Shown here one piece after another: positions 49,504 through 59,720 of a DNA stretch of 64,000 bases (within the stretch, counting starts at the first letter, position 1; the number at the start of each line of letters is the position of its first letter). The stretch is from Pseudolabrys sp. Root1462 (lineage in GTDB: Bacteria > Pseudomonadota > Alphaproteobacteria > Rhizobiales > Xanthobacteraceae). A program made the translations under genes and the position numbers. Below the pieces are notes generated by a model, which worked only from the letters and a program-made list of their open reading frames with translations, was not told the DNA's origin and did not search any database. The DNA is taken from the NCBI RefSeq assembly GCF_001426945.1, contig NZ_LMFS01000003.1, positions 31,041 through 95,040 of the forward strand, in the 5' to 3' direction.

Positions 49504-51120
49504 ATGGCTGTCAGCGCCAATAGGCTCGAACTGTTGCAGATCGCGGATGCAGTGGCGCGCGAAAAGTCGATCGACCGCGGTATCGTTATCGCGGCGATGG
49601 AAGACGCCATCGCCAAGGCGGCGCGCTCGCGCTACGGCGCCGAGACCGACGTCCACGCCGAGATCGAGCCGAAGACCGGCGAGCTCAAACTGATGCGCCA
49701 CATGCTGGTGGTCGAAGCCGTCGAGAACCCGTCGTCGCAGATCACGCTTGCCGATGCGCGCCGGCGTCATCCGGCCGCGCAGGTTGGCGACACCATTGCC
49801 GATCCGCTGCCGCCGCTCGAATACGGCCGCATCGCCGCGCAGTCCGCCAAGCAGGTCATCGTGCAGAAGGTCCGCGAAGCAGAGCGCGACCGGCAGTACG
49901 CCGAATACAAGGATCGCATCGGCGAGATCGTCAACGGCGTCGTCAAGCGCGTCGAATACGGCAACGTGGTGGTCGATCTCGGCCGCGGTGAAGCCATCGT
50001 CCGCCGCGACGAGATGCTGCCGCGCGAAGTGTTCCGCAACGGGGACCGCATCCGCGCTTATATCTATGACGTGCGCCGCGAACCGCGCGGCCCGCAGATT
50101 TTCCTGTCGCGCACGCATCCGCAATTCACCGCCAAGCTGTTCGCCCAGGAAGTGCCGGAAATCTACGACGGCATCGTCGAGGTGAAGGCGGTTGCCCGCG
50201 ACCCGGGCTCACGCGCCAAAATCGCAGTGATTTCGCGGGATTCCAGCGTCGATCCGGTCGGCGCCTGCGTCGGTATGCGTGGTTCGCGCGTGCAGGCCGT
50301 GGTGAACGAACTGCAGGGCGAGAAGATCGACATCATCCCGTGGTCGCCGGATATCGCCACCTTCGTCGTCAACGCGCTAGCGCCGGCTGAAGTCGCCAAG
50401 GTCGTACTCGACGAAGACAAGGAACGCATCGAAGTCGTGGTGCCGGATGCGCAGCTCTCGCTCGCCATCGGCCGTCGCGGTCAGAACGTGCGCTTGGCCT
50501 CGCAGCTCACCGGCTGGGACATCGACATTCTCACCGAGCAGGAAGAATCCGAGCGCCGCACCGCCGAGTTCGAAAGCCGCACCAAGACCTTCGTCGAAGC
50601 GCTCGACCTCGACGAGGTCGTCGGTCAGTTGCTCGCGTCGGAAGGTTTCTCCTCAATCGAGGAACTGGCGCTGGTCGATGAAAAGGAAATCGCCGGCATC
50701 GAAGGTTTCGATGACGACACCGCGCGCGAATTGCAGGAGCGCGCCCGCGACTATATCGCGCGTCAGGAAGGCGAGCTCGACGAGAAGCGCAAGGAACTCG
50801 GCGTCGCCGACGAACTGCGCGAGGTGCCGGGCATCACCACCGCGATGATGGTCAAGCTCGGCGAGAACGGCGTGAAGACCATCGAGGATCTCGCCGGCTG
50901 CGCCACCGACGATCTGGTCGGCTGGACCGAACGCAAGGACGGCGAGACCAAGCACGAGCCGGGTTATCTCGACGGTCTCGGCGTATCGCGCGACGAAGCC
51001 GAAGCCATCGTCATGCAGGCCCGTCTCAAGGCCGGCTGGATCACCGAAGCTGAACTGGCGGCGATGCAGGCTCCGGCGGAAGCCGAAGCTGAAGCTGAAG
51101 CCGCCGCCGAACCGGCGTAA
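49504..51120 (+). CDS. nusA: Transcription termination/antitermination factor NusA
   Basis: Binds RNA polymerase and modulates pausing, termination and antitermination. The 538-residue protein has the N-terminal NusA domain (ADAVAREKSIDRGIVIAAMEDAI), an S1 domain (IVNGVVKRVEYGNVVVDLG), two KH domains (GACVGMRGSRVQAVVNEL and SLAIGRRGQNVRLASQLTG), and two C-terminal acidic repeat domains (LDEVVGQLLASEGFSSIEE; VPGITTAMMVKLGENGVKT) ending in an Ala/Glu tail. AAGGAG lies about 10 bases upstream. The leader attenuator is a plausible NusA target. Confidence 0.97.
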   Translation: MAVSANRLELLQIADAVAREKSIDRGIVIAAMEDAIAKAARSRYGAETDVHAEIEPKTGELKLMRHMLVVEAVENPSSQITLADARRRHPAAQVGDTIADPLPPLEYGRIAAQSAKQVIVQKVREAERDRQYAEYKDRIGEIVNGVVKRVEYGNVVVDLGRGEAIVRRDEMLPREVFRNGDRIRAYIYDVRREPRGPQIFLSRTHPQFTAKLFAQEVPEIYDGIVEVKAVARDPGSRAKIAVISRDSSVDPVGACVGMRGSRVQAVVNELQGEKIDIIPWSPDIATFVVNALAPAEVAKVVLDEDKERIEVVVPDAQLSLAIGRRGQNVRLASQLTGWDIDILTEQEESERRTAEFESRTKTFVEALDLDEVVGQLLASEGFSSIEELALVDEKEIAGIEGFDDDTARELQERARDYIARQEGELDEKRKELGVADELREVPGITTAMMVKLGENGVKTIEDLAGCATDDLVGWTERKDGETKHEPGYLDGLGVSRDEAEAIVMQARLKAGWITEAELAAMQAPAEAEAEAEAAAEPA

Positions 51121-51137
51121 GGAGCCGTGTCACAGGC

Positions 51138-51920
51138 ATGCTCGCCATCGCGCAGGATACTACGGCGCAGAACGACGAACTCGACCGCGGCGCGACTTCC
51201 GTCGCCGCGGGCGCGGAGCGTTTCTGCGCGCTGACGCGCGAGCTCAAGCCTGTGGCGGAGATGATCCGCTTTGTAGTCGGGCCGGCGGGCGACGCCGTCC
51301 CCGACGTGAAGCGCAAATTGCCCGGCCGCGGCATCTGGATTACCGCAACCCGCGACGCGCTTACCGACGCGGTCAAGCGCAACGTCTTCCCCCGCGGTTT
51401 CAAGCGCGACCTCAAGGTGTCGCGCGAGCTGCCGGCCGAGGTGGAGCAATTGCTGGCGAAAGCCGCCCTGGATGCGCTGGCGATCGCCGGCAAGGCCGGT
51501 AACGTTGTCGCCGGTTCCGCCAAGGTGGAAGCCGCTCTGGGCGGCGATGGCGTCCGGGCGCTGATCCACGCGGCCGACGCGGCCCCGGACGGCAAACGCA
51601 AGCTGAATGCGGCCTTGCAGCGCAATATTTCGCCCGGCCAGCGCGAAATCACGCTGATCGAGGCGTTTAACGGGCCCGATTTGGATTTGGCATTGAACCG
51701 CTCAAATGTGGTACATGCTGCCGTGCTTGCCGGACCTGCGAGCGAGACTTTCCTCACTCGCGTCGCACGCTTGACGCGGTATCGGTCTGGGAAATCGCCC
51801 GATTCTATAAGCGCGGTCGCGCCGTCCGAAGGCGCCGCCCGTGAATGTAATTCGTCCGAAGTGAATACGCCCGATGTGAATGCTCCCGCGAATGGGGCAC
51901 AAGGAAACAGTACGGAATGA
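51138..51920 (+). CDS. YlxR-type RNA-binding protein (DUF448) with L7Ae-like C-terminal part
   Basis: 260 residues, the size of the fused form in this order. The YlxR domain reads [21 protein letters not shown] with [13 protein letters not shown]; the next part ([30 protein letters not shown]) resembles an L7Ae/L30e ribosomal fold. The C-terminal tail is low-complexity ([14 protein letters not shown]). Function is a nusA-infB operon RNA-binding factor of uncertain target. The end overlaps infB by 4 bases (ATGA). Confidence 0.88.
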   Translation: MLAIAQDTTAQNDELDRGATSVAAGAERFCALTRELKPVAEMIRFVVGPAGDAVPDVKRKLPGRGIWITATRDALTDAVKRNVFPRGFKRDLKVSRELPAEVEQLLAKAALDALAIAGKAGNVVAGSAKVEAALGGDGVRALIHAADAAPDGKRKLNAALQRNISPGQREITLIEAFNGPDLDLALNRSNVVHAAVLAGPASETFLTRVARLTRYRSGKSPDSISAVAPSEGAARECNSSEVNTPDVNAPANGAQGNSTE

Positions 51921-54466
51921 GCGAAACGAAGAACCCTGGCGAAAAGAAACTGACGTTGACGCTGAAGCCGCGCACGGAAACGGGCGTGGTGCGCCAGAGT
52001 TTCAGCCATGGCCGCAGCAAGCAGGTCGTCGTCGAAAAGATCAAGCGCCGCACCGTCGGCGGACCGGCCGAAGCCAAGGCCGAGCCGGCCCCCGTCGAAG
52101 CGCCGAAGAAGGTTGCCGCCGCGCCGGCGCCGAAGGCTCCGCCAGCTCCGGAAACGCCGAAGTCAGGCGTCGTACTGCGCACATTGACCGAAGAAGAAAT
52201 GGCTGCACGCGCCAGCGCGCTCGCCGACTCGCGCGTCCGCGAGGCCGAGGAGCGCAAGGCCGCCGAGGCAGAGGCCAAGCGCCGCGCTTCCAAGGAAGGC
52301 ATCGAGCAGGCCGAGCGCGAAGCCGCCGCCGCACGCAAGCGCGAGGAAGACGCGCGCCACAAGGTCGAGGAAGAATCCAAGCGCAAGGCCGGCGAAGTCG
52401 CCAAGAAGCGTCTCGGCGACGACGAGGTCAAGAAGCCGGCCCCCGGCGTTCGACCGAAGCTCGAAGCCGAAGCCGACGATGAAGCCCCGCGCACGGCGCG
52501 CCGCCCCGGCGGCGGCCCTGGCGCCGCTCGTCCGGCGACTGCCCGTCCTGCCGCACCCCGCGCCGCGCCGCCGAAGGAACGCGGCCGCCTGACGCTGGTC
52601 ACCGCGCTGCGCGCCGACGAAGTGCGCGAACGGTCGGTGGCCTCGTTCCGCCGCCGCACCCAGCGCATGAAGGGTCATGCCGCCAACGAGCCGAAGGAAA
52701 AGCTCACGCGCGACGTGGTCATTCCGGACGCGATCACCATCCAGGAACTGGCCAACCGCATGTCGGAACGCGCGGTCGACGTCATCCGCCTGCTGATGAA
52801 GCAGGGCCAGATGGCGACGATCAACGACGTCATCGACGCCGACACGGCGCAGCTCATCGCCGAAGAAATGGGCCACACCGCCCGCCGCGTCTCCGAATCC
52901 GATGTCGAAGAAGGTCTGTTCGACACCGCCGACGATGAAGGCGCGCTGGAATCGCGCGCGCCGGTCGTCACCGTCATGGGCCACGTCGATCACGGCAAGA
53001 CATCGCTGCTCGATGCCATCCGCCAGGCCGACGTCGTCTCCGGCGAAGCCGGCGGCATCACGCAGCACATCGGCGCTTATCAGGTCACGTCCGCGTCAGG
53101 CGACAAGGTCACCTTCATCGATACGCCGGGCCACGCTGCGTTCACCGCGATGCGTGCCCGCGGCGCCAAGGTCACCGATATCGTCATTCTCGTGGTTGCT
53201 GCTGACGACGGCGTCATGCCGCAGACGATCGAAGCCATCCATCACGCCAAGGCGGCGAAGGTGCCGATCATCGTCGCCATCAACAAGATCGACAAGCCGG
53301 GCGCGACGCCGGATCGCGTGCGCACAGAACTGCTGCAGCATGAGATTCAGGTCGAGTCGCTCGGCGGCGACGTGGTGGACGTGGAAGTGTCCGCGACCAA
53401 GAAGACCAATATCGACAAGCTGCTTGAAATGATTGCGCTGCAGGCCGAAATCCTCGACCTCAAGGCAGATCCGGGCCGTCCAGCCGAAGGCACGGTGATC
53501 GAAGCCAAACTCGATCGCGGCCGGGGTCCGGTCGCGACCGTGCTGGTCCAGCGCGGCACGCTCAAGATCGGCGATCTGGTGGTTGCCGGCGCTGAATGGG
53601 GCCGCGTCCGTGCGCTGGTCTCCGACACCGGTGCGGCCGTGCAGACGGCGGGTCCCTCGACCCCGGTCGAAGTGCTCGGTTTCTCGGGCACGCCGGACGC
53701 CGGCGATCGTCTCGCCGTGGTCGAGAACGAAGCCCGCGCCCGCGAAATCACCGATTACCGTCAGCGCCAGAAGCGCGAGAAGTCGTCCGCGCGCGCCACC
53801 GGCATGCGCGGCTCGCTCGAACAGATGATGGCGCAGGCCAAGACCGCGGGTCGCAAGGAATTTGCGCTCGTGATCAAGGCTGACGTGCAGGGTTCGCTTG
53901 AAGCCATCGCCGGCGCGCTCGACAAGCTCGGCACCGACGAAGTGGGCGCCCGCGTGCTGCACTCCGGCGTCGGCGGCATTTCGGAATCGGATGTCACTCT
54001 GGCGGAAGCCTCGGGCGTGCCGATCATCGCGTTCAACGTCCGCGCCAACAAGGAAGCGCGCGAAGCGGCTGAACGTGCCGGCATCGAAATCCGCTACTAC
54101 AACATCATCTACGATCTCATCGATGACGTGAAGAAAGCGATGTCGGGCCTGCTGCCGCCGACATTGCGCGAAACCATGCTGGGCAATGCGCTGATCCTCG
54201 AAGTCTTCAAGGTGTCGAAGGTCGGCAACATCGCCGGTTGCCGCGTCACCGACGGCAATGTAGAGCGCGGCGCCAGCGTTCGCCTGATCCGCGACAACGT
54301 CGTCGTGCATGAAGGCAAGCTGAGCCAGCTCAAGCGGTTCAAGGACGACGTGAAGGAAGTGACCGCCGGTCAGGAGTGCGGCATGGCCTTCGAGAACTAC
54401 CAGGACATGCGCCAGGGCGATGTCATCGAGTGCTACCGGGTGGAGACGATTCAACGCTCGCTGTAA
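51917..54466 (+). CDS. infB: Translation initiation factor IF-2
   Basis: GTPase that places initiator tRNA on the 30S subunit. The 849-residue protein has the typical long N-terminal Ala/Glu/Arg/Lys region with an extended coiled helix ([20 protein letters not shown]), an IF2 N domain ([20 protein letters not shown]), the G domain ([41 protein letters not shown]) and C-terminal domains. ATG at 51917 overlaps the ylxR stop. A compound palindrome follows before rbfA. Confidence 0.97.
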   Translation: MSETKNPGEKKLTLTLKPRTETGVVRQSFSHGRSKQVVVEKIKRRTVGGPAEAKAEPAPVEAPKKVAAAPAPKAPPAPETPKSGVVLRTLTEEEMAARASALADSRVREAEERKAAEAEAKRRASKEGIEQAEREAAAARKREEDARHKVEEESKRKAGEVAKKRLGDDEVKKPAPGVRPKLEAEADDEAPRTARRPGGGPGAARPATARPAAPRAAPPKERGRLTLVTALRADEVRERSVASFRRRTQRMKGHAANEPKEKLTRDVVIPDAITIQELANRMSERAVDVIRLLMKQGQMATINDVIDADTAQLIAEEMGHTARRVSESDVEEGLFDTADDEGALESRAPVVTVMGHVDHGKTSLLDAIRQADVVSGEAGGITQHIGAYQVTSASGDKVTFIDTPGHAAFTAMRARGAKVTDIVILVVAADDGVMPQTIEAIHHAKAAKVPIIVAINKIDKPGATPDRVRTELLQHEIQVESLGGDVVDVEVSATKKTNIDKLLEMIALQAEILDLKADPGRPAEGTVIEAKLDRGRGPVATVLVQRGTLKIGDLVVAGAEWGRVRALVSDTGAAVQTAGPSTPVEVLGFSGTPDAGDRLAVVENEARAREITDYRQRQKREKSSARATGMRGSLEQMMAQAKTAGRKEFALVIKADVQGSLEAIAGALDKLGTDEVGARVLHSGVGGISESDVTLAEASGVPIIAFNVRANKEAREAAERAGIEIRYYNIIYDLIDDVKKAMSGLLPPTLRETMLGNALILEVFKVSKVGNIAGCRVTDGNVERGASVRLIRDNVVVHEGKLSQLKRFKDDVKEVTAGQECGMAFENYQDMRQGDVIECYRVETIQRSL

Positions 54467-54510
54467 GTCCAAGTCTTACACGCGCGTAGGGAAACGCTTC
54501 ATCTAATTTC

Positions 54511-54603
54511 CACCGTCATGCCCGGCCGTGTGCCGGGCATCCACTGCTTCCTTTGTCGAGGAAGCGAGACGTGGATGGCCGGGACAAACCCGCGGCCATG
54601 ACG
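54511..54603. repeat. Compound dispersed palindrome element between infB and rbfA
   Basis: GTCATGCCCGGCC...GCCGGGCAT, then CTTCCTTTGTCGAGGAAG, then GGATGGCCGGGAC...CGGCCATGACG. The module order matches the elements at 25667-25797 and 34830-34978. It sits inside the translation operon and ends 22 bases before rbfA, so it would be transcribed. Confidence 0.75.
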
Positions 54604-54625
54604 ATTTTTAGCTTTTGGATTTGCT

Positions 54626-55042
54626 ATGTCACGCAACAAAAAACCCCAGCGCGAAACCGCGCCTGCCGGTGGCTCGCAACGTCAGTTGCGCGTCGGCGAG
54701 CTAATCCGCCATGCCATCGCCGAGATGCTGACGCGCGGCGACATCCACGACCCGGTGATCGAGGGCCACCTCATTACCGTGCCGGAAGTGCGCATGTCGC
54801 CCGATCTGCGACTGGCCACCGTCTACGTCATGCCGCTGGCCGGCCGCGACGCCGAGGAAGTGGTCGCCGCGCTCGAGCGCAACAAGAAATACATGCGCGG
54901 TGAAGTCGCCCACACGGTGAATCTGAAATTCGCGCCCGACCTGCGCTTTCACATCGACGATCGCTTCGCCGAAGCCGAGCGCATCGACAAGCTTTTGCGT
55001 TCGCCGCAAGTGGCGCGCGACCTGGAAAAGGACGACGAGTGA
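54626..55042 (+). CDS. rbfA: Ribosome-binding factor A
   Basis: Cold-linked 30S maturation factor that binds the 16S 5' region. The 138-residue protein has the RbfA core: [38 protein letters not shown] and [20 protein letters not shown]. No strong ribosome site is seen before the ATG at 54626. Its end overlaps the truB GTG start (GTGA), so they are coupled. Unlike in many relatives, a compound palindrome separates it from infB. Confidence 0.96.
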   Translation: MSRNKKPQRETAPAGGSQRQLRVGELIRHAIAEMLTRGDIHDPVIEGHLITVPEVRMSPDLRLATVYVMPLAGRDAEEVVAALERNKKYMRGEVAHTVNLKFAPDLRFHIDDRFAEAERIDKLLRSPQVARDLEKDDE

Positions 55043-56094
55043 CCGATACCGCGAACGATCTTCTCATCGCCCCGCCGGCATCGGCCGACAGTTCGCCGCC
55101 GGCCGAAGGCCAGCCGCCGCGCAAGCCGAAGCGACAACAGTTCAAGCGCGACAAGCGCGACGTCCACGGCTGGGTCGTGCTCGACAAGCCGGTGGGCATG
55201 ACCTCGACCCATGCGGTGAGCATCATCAAGCGGCTGTTCTCGGCCAAGCGCTGCGGCCATGCCGGCACGCTCGACCCCTTGGCCTCGGGCTGCCTGCCGA
55301 TCGCGATGGGCGAAGCAACCAAGACCGTCCCCTTCGTCATGGACAGCCGCAAGCTGTATCGATTTACCATCCAGTGGGGTGAAGAACGGGATACCGACGA
55401 TTCCGAAGGCCGGGTCGTGCAGGGCTCGTCAGCTCGGCCAACGGCCGACCAGATCCGGGCCGCCCTTCCGGCCTATATCGGGACGATCCAGCAGGTGCCG
55501 CCCAAGTTTTCGGCCCTGAAGATCGAGGGTGAACGGGCCTATGACTTGGCTCGCGAAGGCCACGAGGTCGAATTGCAGGCCCGCACGGTCGATATCGGCC
55601 GCCTGGAACTCATCGAGATGCCGGACGCCGACCACGCCGTCCTGGAGGCCGAATGCGGCAAGGGCACCTATGTGCGGTCGCTGGCCCGCGATATCGGCCG
55701 GGCGCTCGGCTGCTTCGGCCACGTTTCGGCGCTGCGCCGCTGCTCGGTCGGCGGCTTCACCCCCGAAACCATGATTTCACTGGAAGATTTGGAGGCTCTA
55801 TGCCATAGAGCCGCCACCGGCGAGGGAAACCTCGCCGACGCGCTCATGCCCGTTGAGACCGCGCTGGACGACATCCCGGCACTGGCTGTCAGCGGGCCTG
55901 ATGCGGCAAGGCTCCAAAGGGGCCAAGCCGTTTTGTTGCGCGGACGGGACGCTCCCAATTTCCGCGGTACGGTCTACGTCACGGTCTCGGGCCGCTTGCT
56001 CGCCCTTGGCGAAGTCGACCACGGTGAAATCGTCCCTAAGCGCGTGTTCAACCTGGCCGGCCTGTTGGGCAGAGCCGGTCGCAAGAAAGGATAA
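55039..56094 (+). CDS. truB: tRNA pseudouridine(55) synthase TruB
   Basis: Converts U55 of tRNAs to pseudouridine. The 351-residue protein has the catalytic Asp in [20 protein letters not shown], preceded by [13 protein letters not shown], and [21 protein letters not shown], all TruB signatures. The C terminus has an extension ([17 protein letters not shown]). The first 40 residues are charged and Lys-rich. GTG start overlaps the rbfA stop; rpsO begins 3 bases after its end. Confidence 0.96.
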   Translation: MTDTANDLLIAPPASADSSPPAEGQPPRKPKRQQFKRDKRDVHGWVVLDKPVGMTSTHAVSIIKRLFSAKRCGHAGTLDPLASGCLPIAMGEATKTVPFVMDSRKLYRFTIQWGEERDTDDSEGRVVQGSSARPTADQIRAALPAYIGTIQQVPPKFSALKIEGERAYDLAREGHEVELQARTVDIGRLELIEMPDADHAVLEAECGKGTYVRSLARDIGRALGCFGHVSALRRCSVGGFTPETMISLEDLEALCHRAATGEGNLADALMPVETALDDIPALAVSGPDAARLQRGQAVLLRGRDAPNFRGTVYVTVSGRLLALGEVDHGEIVPKRVFNLAGLLGRAGRKKG

Positions 56095-56097
56095 CCG

Positions 56098-56367
56098 ATG
56101 TCGCTGACGACTGCCCGCAAGGCCGAAGTGATCAAGGCCAACGCGACCAAAGCGAACGATACCGGCTCGCCGGAAGTGCAAGTTGCGATCCTCTCGGAAC
56201 GCATCAACCAGCTCACCGAGCACTTCAAGACGCACGCCAAGGACAACCATTCCCGCCGTGGCCTTCTTAAGATGGTCTCGACGCGCCGTTCGCTTCTCGA
56301 CTATCTGCGGAAGACCGACGAGAAGCGTTACAAGACGCTGATCGAGAAGCTCGGCATCCGTCGATAA
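56098..56367 (+). CDS. rpsO: 30S ribosomal protein S15
   Basis: 89-residue primary 16S-binding protein. It has the S15 pattern with [39 protein letters not shown] and LIEKLGIRR at the C terminus. It follows truB by 3 bases and is closed by a strong intrinsic terminator. The truB-rpsO-pnp order is conserved across bacteria. Confidence 0.97.
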   Translation: MSLTTARKAEVIKANATKANDTGSPEVQVAILSERINQLTEHFKTHAKDNHSRRGLLKMVSTRRSLLDYLRKTDEKRYKTLIEKLGIRR

Positions 56368-56377
56368 ACAAGTTTTG

Positions 56378-56411
56378 CGCGCGGCGCTTCGAAAGAGCGC
56401 CGCGCGTTTTT
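56378..56411 (+). terminator. Intrinsic terminator of rpsO
   Basis: CGCGCGGCGCT and AGCGCCGCGCG flank a TCGAAAG loop, followed by TTTTT, 10 bases after the stop. Confidence 0.92.
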
Positions 56412-56706
56412 GCAATCGGCGGGCTTTGAAGCGTCGCCGGTTGAATGCCAAGCGAGTGCCGTCGCATTCGCTGAGTGCAAAACGGGCGTCAGTTGCGTTC
56501 GTTTTTTGAAGAGTCCGGGAAGCGATGGCGCTTCCGGATAATCCGGGTCGGGATGAATGCCCGGCCGCCAAAAGGCAAGGTTCTTGAGGTCATGGCAGGA
56601 TCGCCAGACGCTGTTGCATTGGCGCACGACGCGCATCGCAGCAGTTTCTTGCCGTCTTGCACATGGCTTTCGGGAGCCTTTCCGAGAACCATGAGAGAAA
56701 CAGACT
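56412..56706 (+). other. Intergenic region between rpsO and pnp
   Basis: 295 bases without a convincing gene. A hairpin GGAAGCG-ATGG-CGCTTCC lies at 56518-56535 and could be an RNase III site in the pnp leader, as in enterics; this is inference. I see no defensible promoter, although a terminator precedes it, so pnp should have one here. Confidence 0.5.
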
Positions 56707-58857
56707 ATGTTTAATGTCCATCGAGTTGAACTCGATTGGGGCGGGCGCAAGCTCACCCTCGAAACCGGTCACGTCGCGCGTCAGGCCGACGGCGCCGTGC
56801 TCGCCTCCTACGGCGACACCACCGTTCTCGCCACCGTCGTCGCCGCCAAGGCGCCGCGCGAAGGCGTCGACTTCCTGCCGCTCACCGTCGACTATCAGGA
56901 AAAGTTCTACGCCGCCGGTCGCATCCCGGGCGGCTATTTCAAGCGTGAAGGCCGTCCGACCGAAAAGGAAACCCTGGTTTCCCGTCTGATCGATCGCCCC
57001 GTCCGTCCGCTGTTCGCCGACGGCTGGCGCTGCGAAACCCAGGTCATCATCACGACGCTGTCGCATGACCTCGAGAACGATCCCGACATCCTGGCGATGG
57101 TTGCCTCGTCCGCCGCGTTGACTCTGTCCGGCGCGCCGTTCATGGGCCCGATCGGCGCCGCGCGCGTCGGCTTCATCAACGGCGAATACGTGCTCAATCC
57201 GCAGCTCGACGAGATGCCGGAAAGCAAGCTCGACCTCGTTGTCGCCGGCACCAATGACGCCGTGCTGATGGTTGAATCCGAGGCCAAGGAGCTGTCGGAA
57301 GACATCATGCTCGGCGCCGTGATGTTCGGCCACCGCCACTTCCAGCCGGTCATCCAGGCGATCATCCAGCTTGCCGAGAAGGCCGCCAAGGAGCCGCGCG
57401 AACTCGTCGTCAACGATAACGCGGACCTGGAAAAGGAAATTCTCGGCCTCGCCGAAAAGGACCTTCGTGCCGCTTACACCATCTCGGTGAAGCAGGAGCG
57501 TTACGCCGCCGTCGGCAAGGTGAAAGAGCGCGTGATGGCGCACTTCTTCCCGGAAGGCGTCGAACCGAAGTATCCGAAGACCCGCGTCGCCGAAGTGTTC
57601 AAGGAGCTCGAAGCGAAGATCGTTCGCTGGAACATCCTCGACACCAAGAAGCGCATTGACGGCCGCGATCTCGTGACCGTTCGTCCGATCGAGGTGCAGG
57701 CCGGCATTCTGCCGCGCACGCACGGCTCGGCGCTGTTCACCCGCGGTGAAACCCAGGCGCTGGTCGTCACCACGCTCGGCACCGGTGAGGACGAACAGTG
57801 GATCGACGCGCTGCAGGGCACCTACAAGGAATCGTTCCTGCTGCACTACAACTTCCCGCCCTATTCGGTCGGTGAGACGGGCCGTCTCGGTGGCACCAAG
57901 CGCCGCGAGATCGGCCACGGCAAGCTCGCCTGGCGCGCGATCCATCCGGTGCTGCCGTCGAAGGAAGAGTTCCCCTACACGATCCGCGTCGTTTCGGAGA
58001 TCACCGAGTCGAACGGCTCGTCGTCGATGGCTTCGGTTTGCGGCGCATCGCTCGCGCTGATGGACGCCGGCGTGCCGATGAAGCGCGCCACCGCGGGCAT
58101 CGCGATGGGTCTCATCCTCGAAGGCGACCGCTATGCGGTTCTGTCGGATATCCTGGGTGACGAAGATCACCTCGGCGACATGGACTTCAAGGTCGCCGGT
58201 ACCGAGGAAGGCATCACCTCGCTGCAGATGGACATCAAGATCGCCGGTATCACCGAAGAGATCATGAAGGTCGCGCTTGGCCAGGCCAAGCAGGGCCGCA
58301 TCCACATCCTCGGCGAAATGTCGAAGGCGCTGACCTCGGCCCGCGCCGAACTCGGCGAGCACGCGCCGCGCATCGAGACCTTCAAGATCCCGACTGACAA
58401 GATCCGCGAAGTGATCGGCACCGGCGGCAAGGTGATCCGCGAGATCGTCGAAAAGACCGGCGCCAAGATCAACATCGAGGACGACGGCTCGGTGAAGGTC
58501 GCCTCGGCTTCGGGCGAGTCGATCAAGGCGGCGATCAACTGGATCAAGTCGATCGCGTCCGATCCGGAAATCGGCCACATCTACGAAGGCACGGTCGTCA
58601 AGGTCATGGACTTCGGCGCTTTCGTGAACTTCTTCGGCGCCAAGGACGGTCTCGTCCACATCAGCCAGCTCGCGGCCAACCGCGTGCAGAACACCAAGGA
58701 CGTCGTCAAGGAAGGCGACAAGGTCAAGGTGAAGCTGCTCGGCATGGACGACCGCGGCAAGGTGCGCCTGTCGATGAAGGCGGTCGATCAGGTGACTGGC
58801 GAAGACATCGAGAACAAGGGCCGGGCCGAAGGCGGCGAACAGCCGGCGGCGGAATAA
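56707..58857 (+). CDS. pnp: Polynucleotide phosphorylase
   Basis: 3'-5' phosphorolytic exoribonuclease of the degradosome. The 716-residue protein has two RNase PH domains ([19 protein letters not shown] and [18 protein letters not shown] with [13 protein letters not shown]), a linker helical domain, then a KH domain ([20 protein letters not shown]) and S1 domain ([19 protein letters not shown]). The full-length enzyme is expected to form a trimer. GAGAGA about 8 bases upstream of the ATG is a modest ribosome site. A terminator follows. Confidence 0.98.
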   Translation: MFNVHRVELDWGGRKLTLETGHVARQADGAVLASYGDTTVLATVVAAKAPREGVDFLPLTVDYQEKFYAAGRIPGGYFKREGRPTEKETLVSRLIDRPVRPLFADGWRCETQVIITTLSHDLENDPDILAMVASSAALTLSGAPFMGPIGAARVGFINGEYVLNPQLDEMPESKLDLVVAGTNDAVLMVESEAKELSEDIMLGAVMFGHRHFQPVIQAIIQLAEKAAKEPRELVVNDNADLEKEILGLAEKDLRAAYTISVKQERYAAVGKVKERVMAHFFPEGVEPKYPKTRVAEVFKELEAKIVRWNILDTKKRIDGRDLVTVRPIEVQAGILPRTHGSALFTRGETQALVVTTLGTGEDEQWIDALQGTYKESFLLHYNFPPYSVGETGRLGGTKRREIGHGKLAWRAIHPVLPSKEEFPYTIRVVSEITESNGSSSMASVCGASLALMDAGVPMKRATAGIAMGLILEGDRYAVLSDILGDEDHLGDMDFKVAGTEEGITSLQMDIKIAGITEEIMKVALGQAKQGRIHILGEMSKALTSARAELGEHAPRIETFKIPTDKIREVIGTGGKVIREIVEKTGAKINIEDDGSVKVASASGESIKAAINWIKSIASDPEIGHIYEGTVVKVMDFGAFVNFFGAKDGLVHISQLAANRVQNTKDVVKEGDKVKVKLLGMDDRGKVRLSMKAVDQVTGEDIENKGRAEGGEQPAAE

Positions 58858-58884
58858 AGAGTCCTTTTTTATAAACAAGACGGC

Positions 58885-58914
58885 AAAAGGCGGCCTCGCG
58901 GCCGCCTTTTTTCT
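58885..58914 (+). terminator. Intrinsic terminator of pnp
   Basis: GGCGGCC and GGCCGCC flank a TCGC loop 31 bases after the stop, with a TTTTTT run after them. Confidence 0.9.
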
Positions 58915-58948
58915 TTGCCCGACAGGCACTTGGCGGTTTCCGGTTTTT

Positions 58949-58964
58949 TGTGATCTATGTCACA
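58949..58964 (+). promoter_or_regulatory. Perfect Crp-type box upstream of the 65-residue exported protein
   Basis: TGTGATCTATGTCACA is a perfect TGTGA-N6-TCACA palindrome, 77 bases before the small gene at 59041. Nearby GGAACG-AAA-CGTTCC (59002-59016) is a second inverted repeat. Confidence 0.75.
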
Positions 58965-59040
58965 GCCGGTACACCGCTGCCGCCCTACTTTTTTGATTAT
59001 CGGAACGAAACGTTCCCGACGGATCAACAGGAGGGAAGGC

Positions 59041-59238
59041 ATGCCGAAGACCATTCTGCTCGCGATCGCCACCCTGCTCCTCGCCGTAGTGGCGCTGGTG
59101 ACCGACCTGGTCAGCCCTTATGCCGGCGGCATCACCACGCCCGTGCAGGTCCAACAAACTCGAGAGCGCGCGCCGCTTCGCGTTCCGCCGAAACATGAAC
59201 GCGACATCGCTTTCATTAGCTCACACCCCATGAGCTAA
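59041..59238 (+). CDS. 65-residue protein with signal-anchor helix, function unknown
   Basis: The product starts MPKTILLAIATLLLAVVALVTDL, one hydrophobic helix that could be a signal peptide or anchor, followed by a polar basic tail (VQQTRERAPLRVPPKHERD). GGAGGG a few bases before the ATG is one of the strongest ribosome sites in the window. A Crp-type box lies upstream and an intrinsic terminator downstream, so it is a complete single-gene unit. I do not recognise its family. Confidence 0.75.
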   Translation: MPKTILLAIATLLLAVVALVTDLVSPYAGGITTPVQVQQTRERAPLRVPPKHERDIAFISSHPMS

Positions 59239-59302
59239 CCCCGACCGGCCTCGCCCCCCCCATAACCACCGAGGCCGGTGGCTTACCCCAGCCCACCTTG
59301 AG

Positions 59303-59330
59303 AACGGCCCGCTTTGCGGGCCGTTTTTTT
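59303..59330 (+). terminator. Intrinsic terminator of the 65-residue protein gene
   Basis: AACGGCCCGC and GCGGGCCGTT flank a TTT loop and are followed by TTTTT. Confidence 0.9.
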
Positions 59331-59362
59331 GAACCTTTGGCTCTCTGCGGAACACACATCGG

Positions 59363-59378
59363 TGTGACCACGATCACA
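59363..59378 (+). promoter_or_regulatory. Second perfect Crp-type box, upstream of the 46-residue protein
   Basis: TGTGACCACGATCACA, again perfect TGTGA-N6-TCACA, 80 bases before the small gene at 59458. Same spacing class as the box at 58949. Confidence 0.75.
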
Positions 59379-59457
59379 GCGCGGAACGTCCGGAATCCAT
59401 AGTTTGTTAACCATGGTCCACGCCGCCGGAGCTGGCGACAACCCGAGGGAGCATGTC

Positions 59458-59598
59458 ATGAAGAACGCCATTCTGATCAGTCTCACCTTGGTTATGCTGG
59501 CGAGCGGCGCCTTCGCCGCCAACCTTGTTTGTTATTCCCCGCACGACGACGGCGTCGATCCCACCGCACCTTTGACGATCTCGGTAGTCGTCGATTAA
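59458..59598 (+). CDS. 46-residue exported protein, function unknown
   Basis: A clear signal peptide (MKNAILISLTLVMLASGAFA) with an AFA cleavage site, leaving a mature peptide of about 26 residues (NLVCYSPHDDGVDPTAPL) with one Cys and acidic residues. GAGGGAG about 8 bases before the ATG is a good ribosome site. Not homologous to any family I recognise. It is preceded by a Crp-type box and followed after about 80 bases by a GC hairpin and the Crp-family gene, suggesting shared control. Confidence 0.72.
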   Translation: MKNAILISLTLVMLASGAFAANLVCYSPHDDGVDPTAPLTISVVVD

Positions 59599-59680
59599 CT
59601 GCCTTCCCAGCCGGTTACTCCCGAAGCCGCCTGCAACGCCGCCGTGTCGCTAGGCATCCCGGAACTCTGCTAGATTGCCG

Positions 59681-59700
59681 GCCGCGGCAGCAGCCGCGGC
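59681..59700 (+). terminator. GC hairpin ahead of the Crp-family gene
   Basis: GCCGCGGC repeated as its own complement around an AGCA loop, followed by GTTTAATTTT. A moderate terminator for the 46-residue gene, ending 20 bases before the regulator's start codon. Confidence 0.6.
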
Positions 59701-59720
59701 GTTTAATTTTGGGGTGACGC

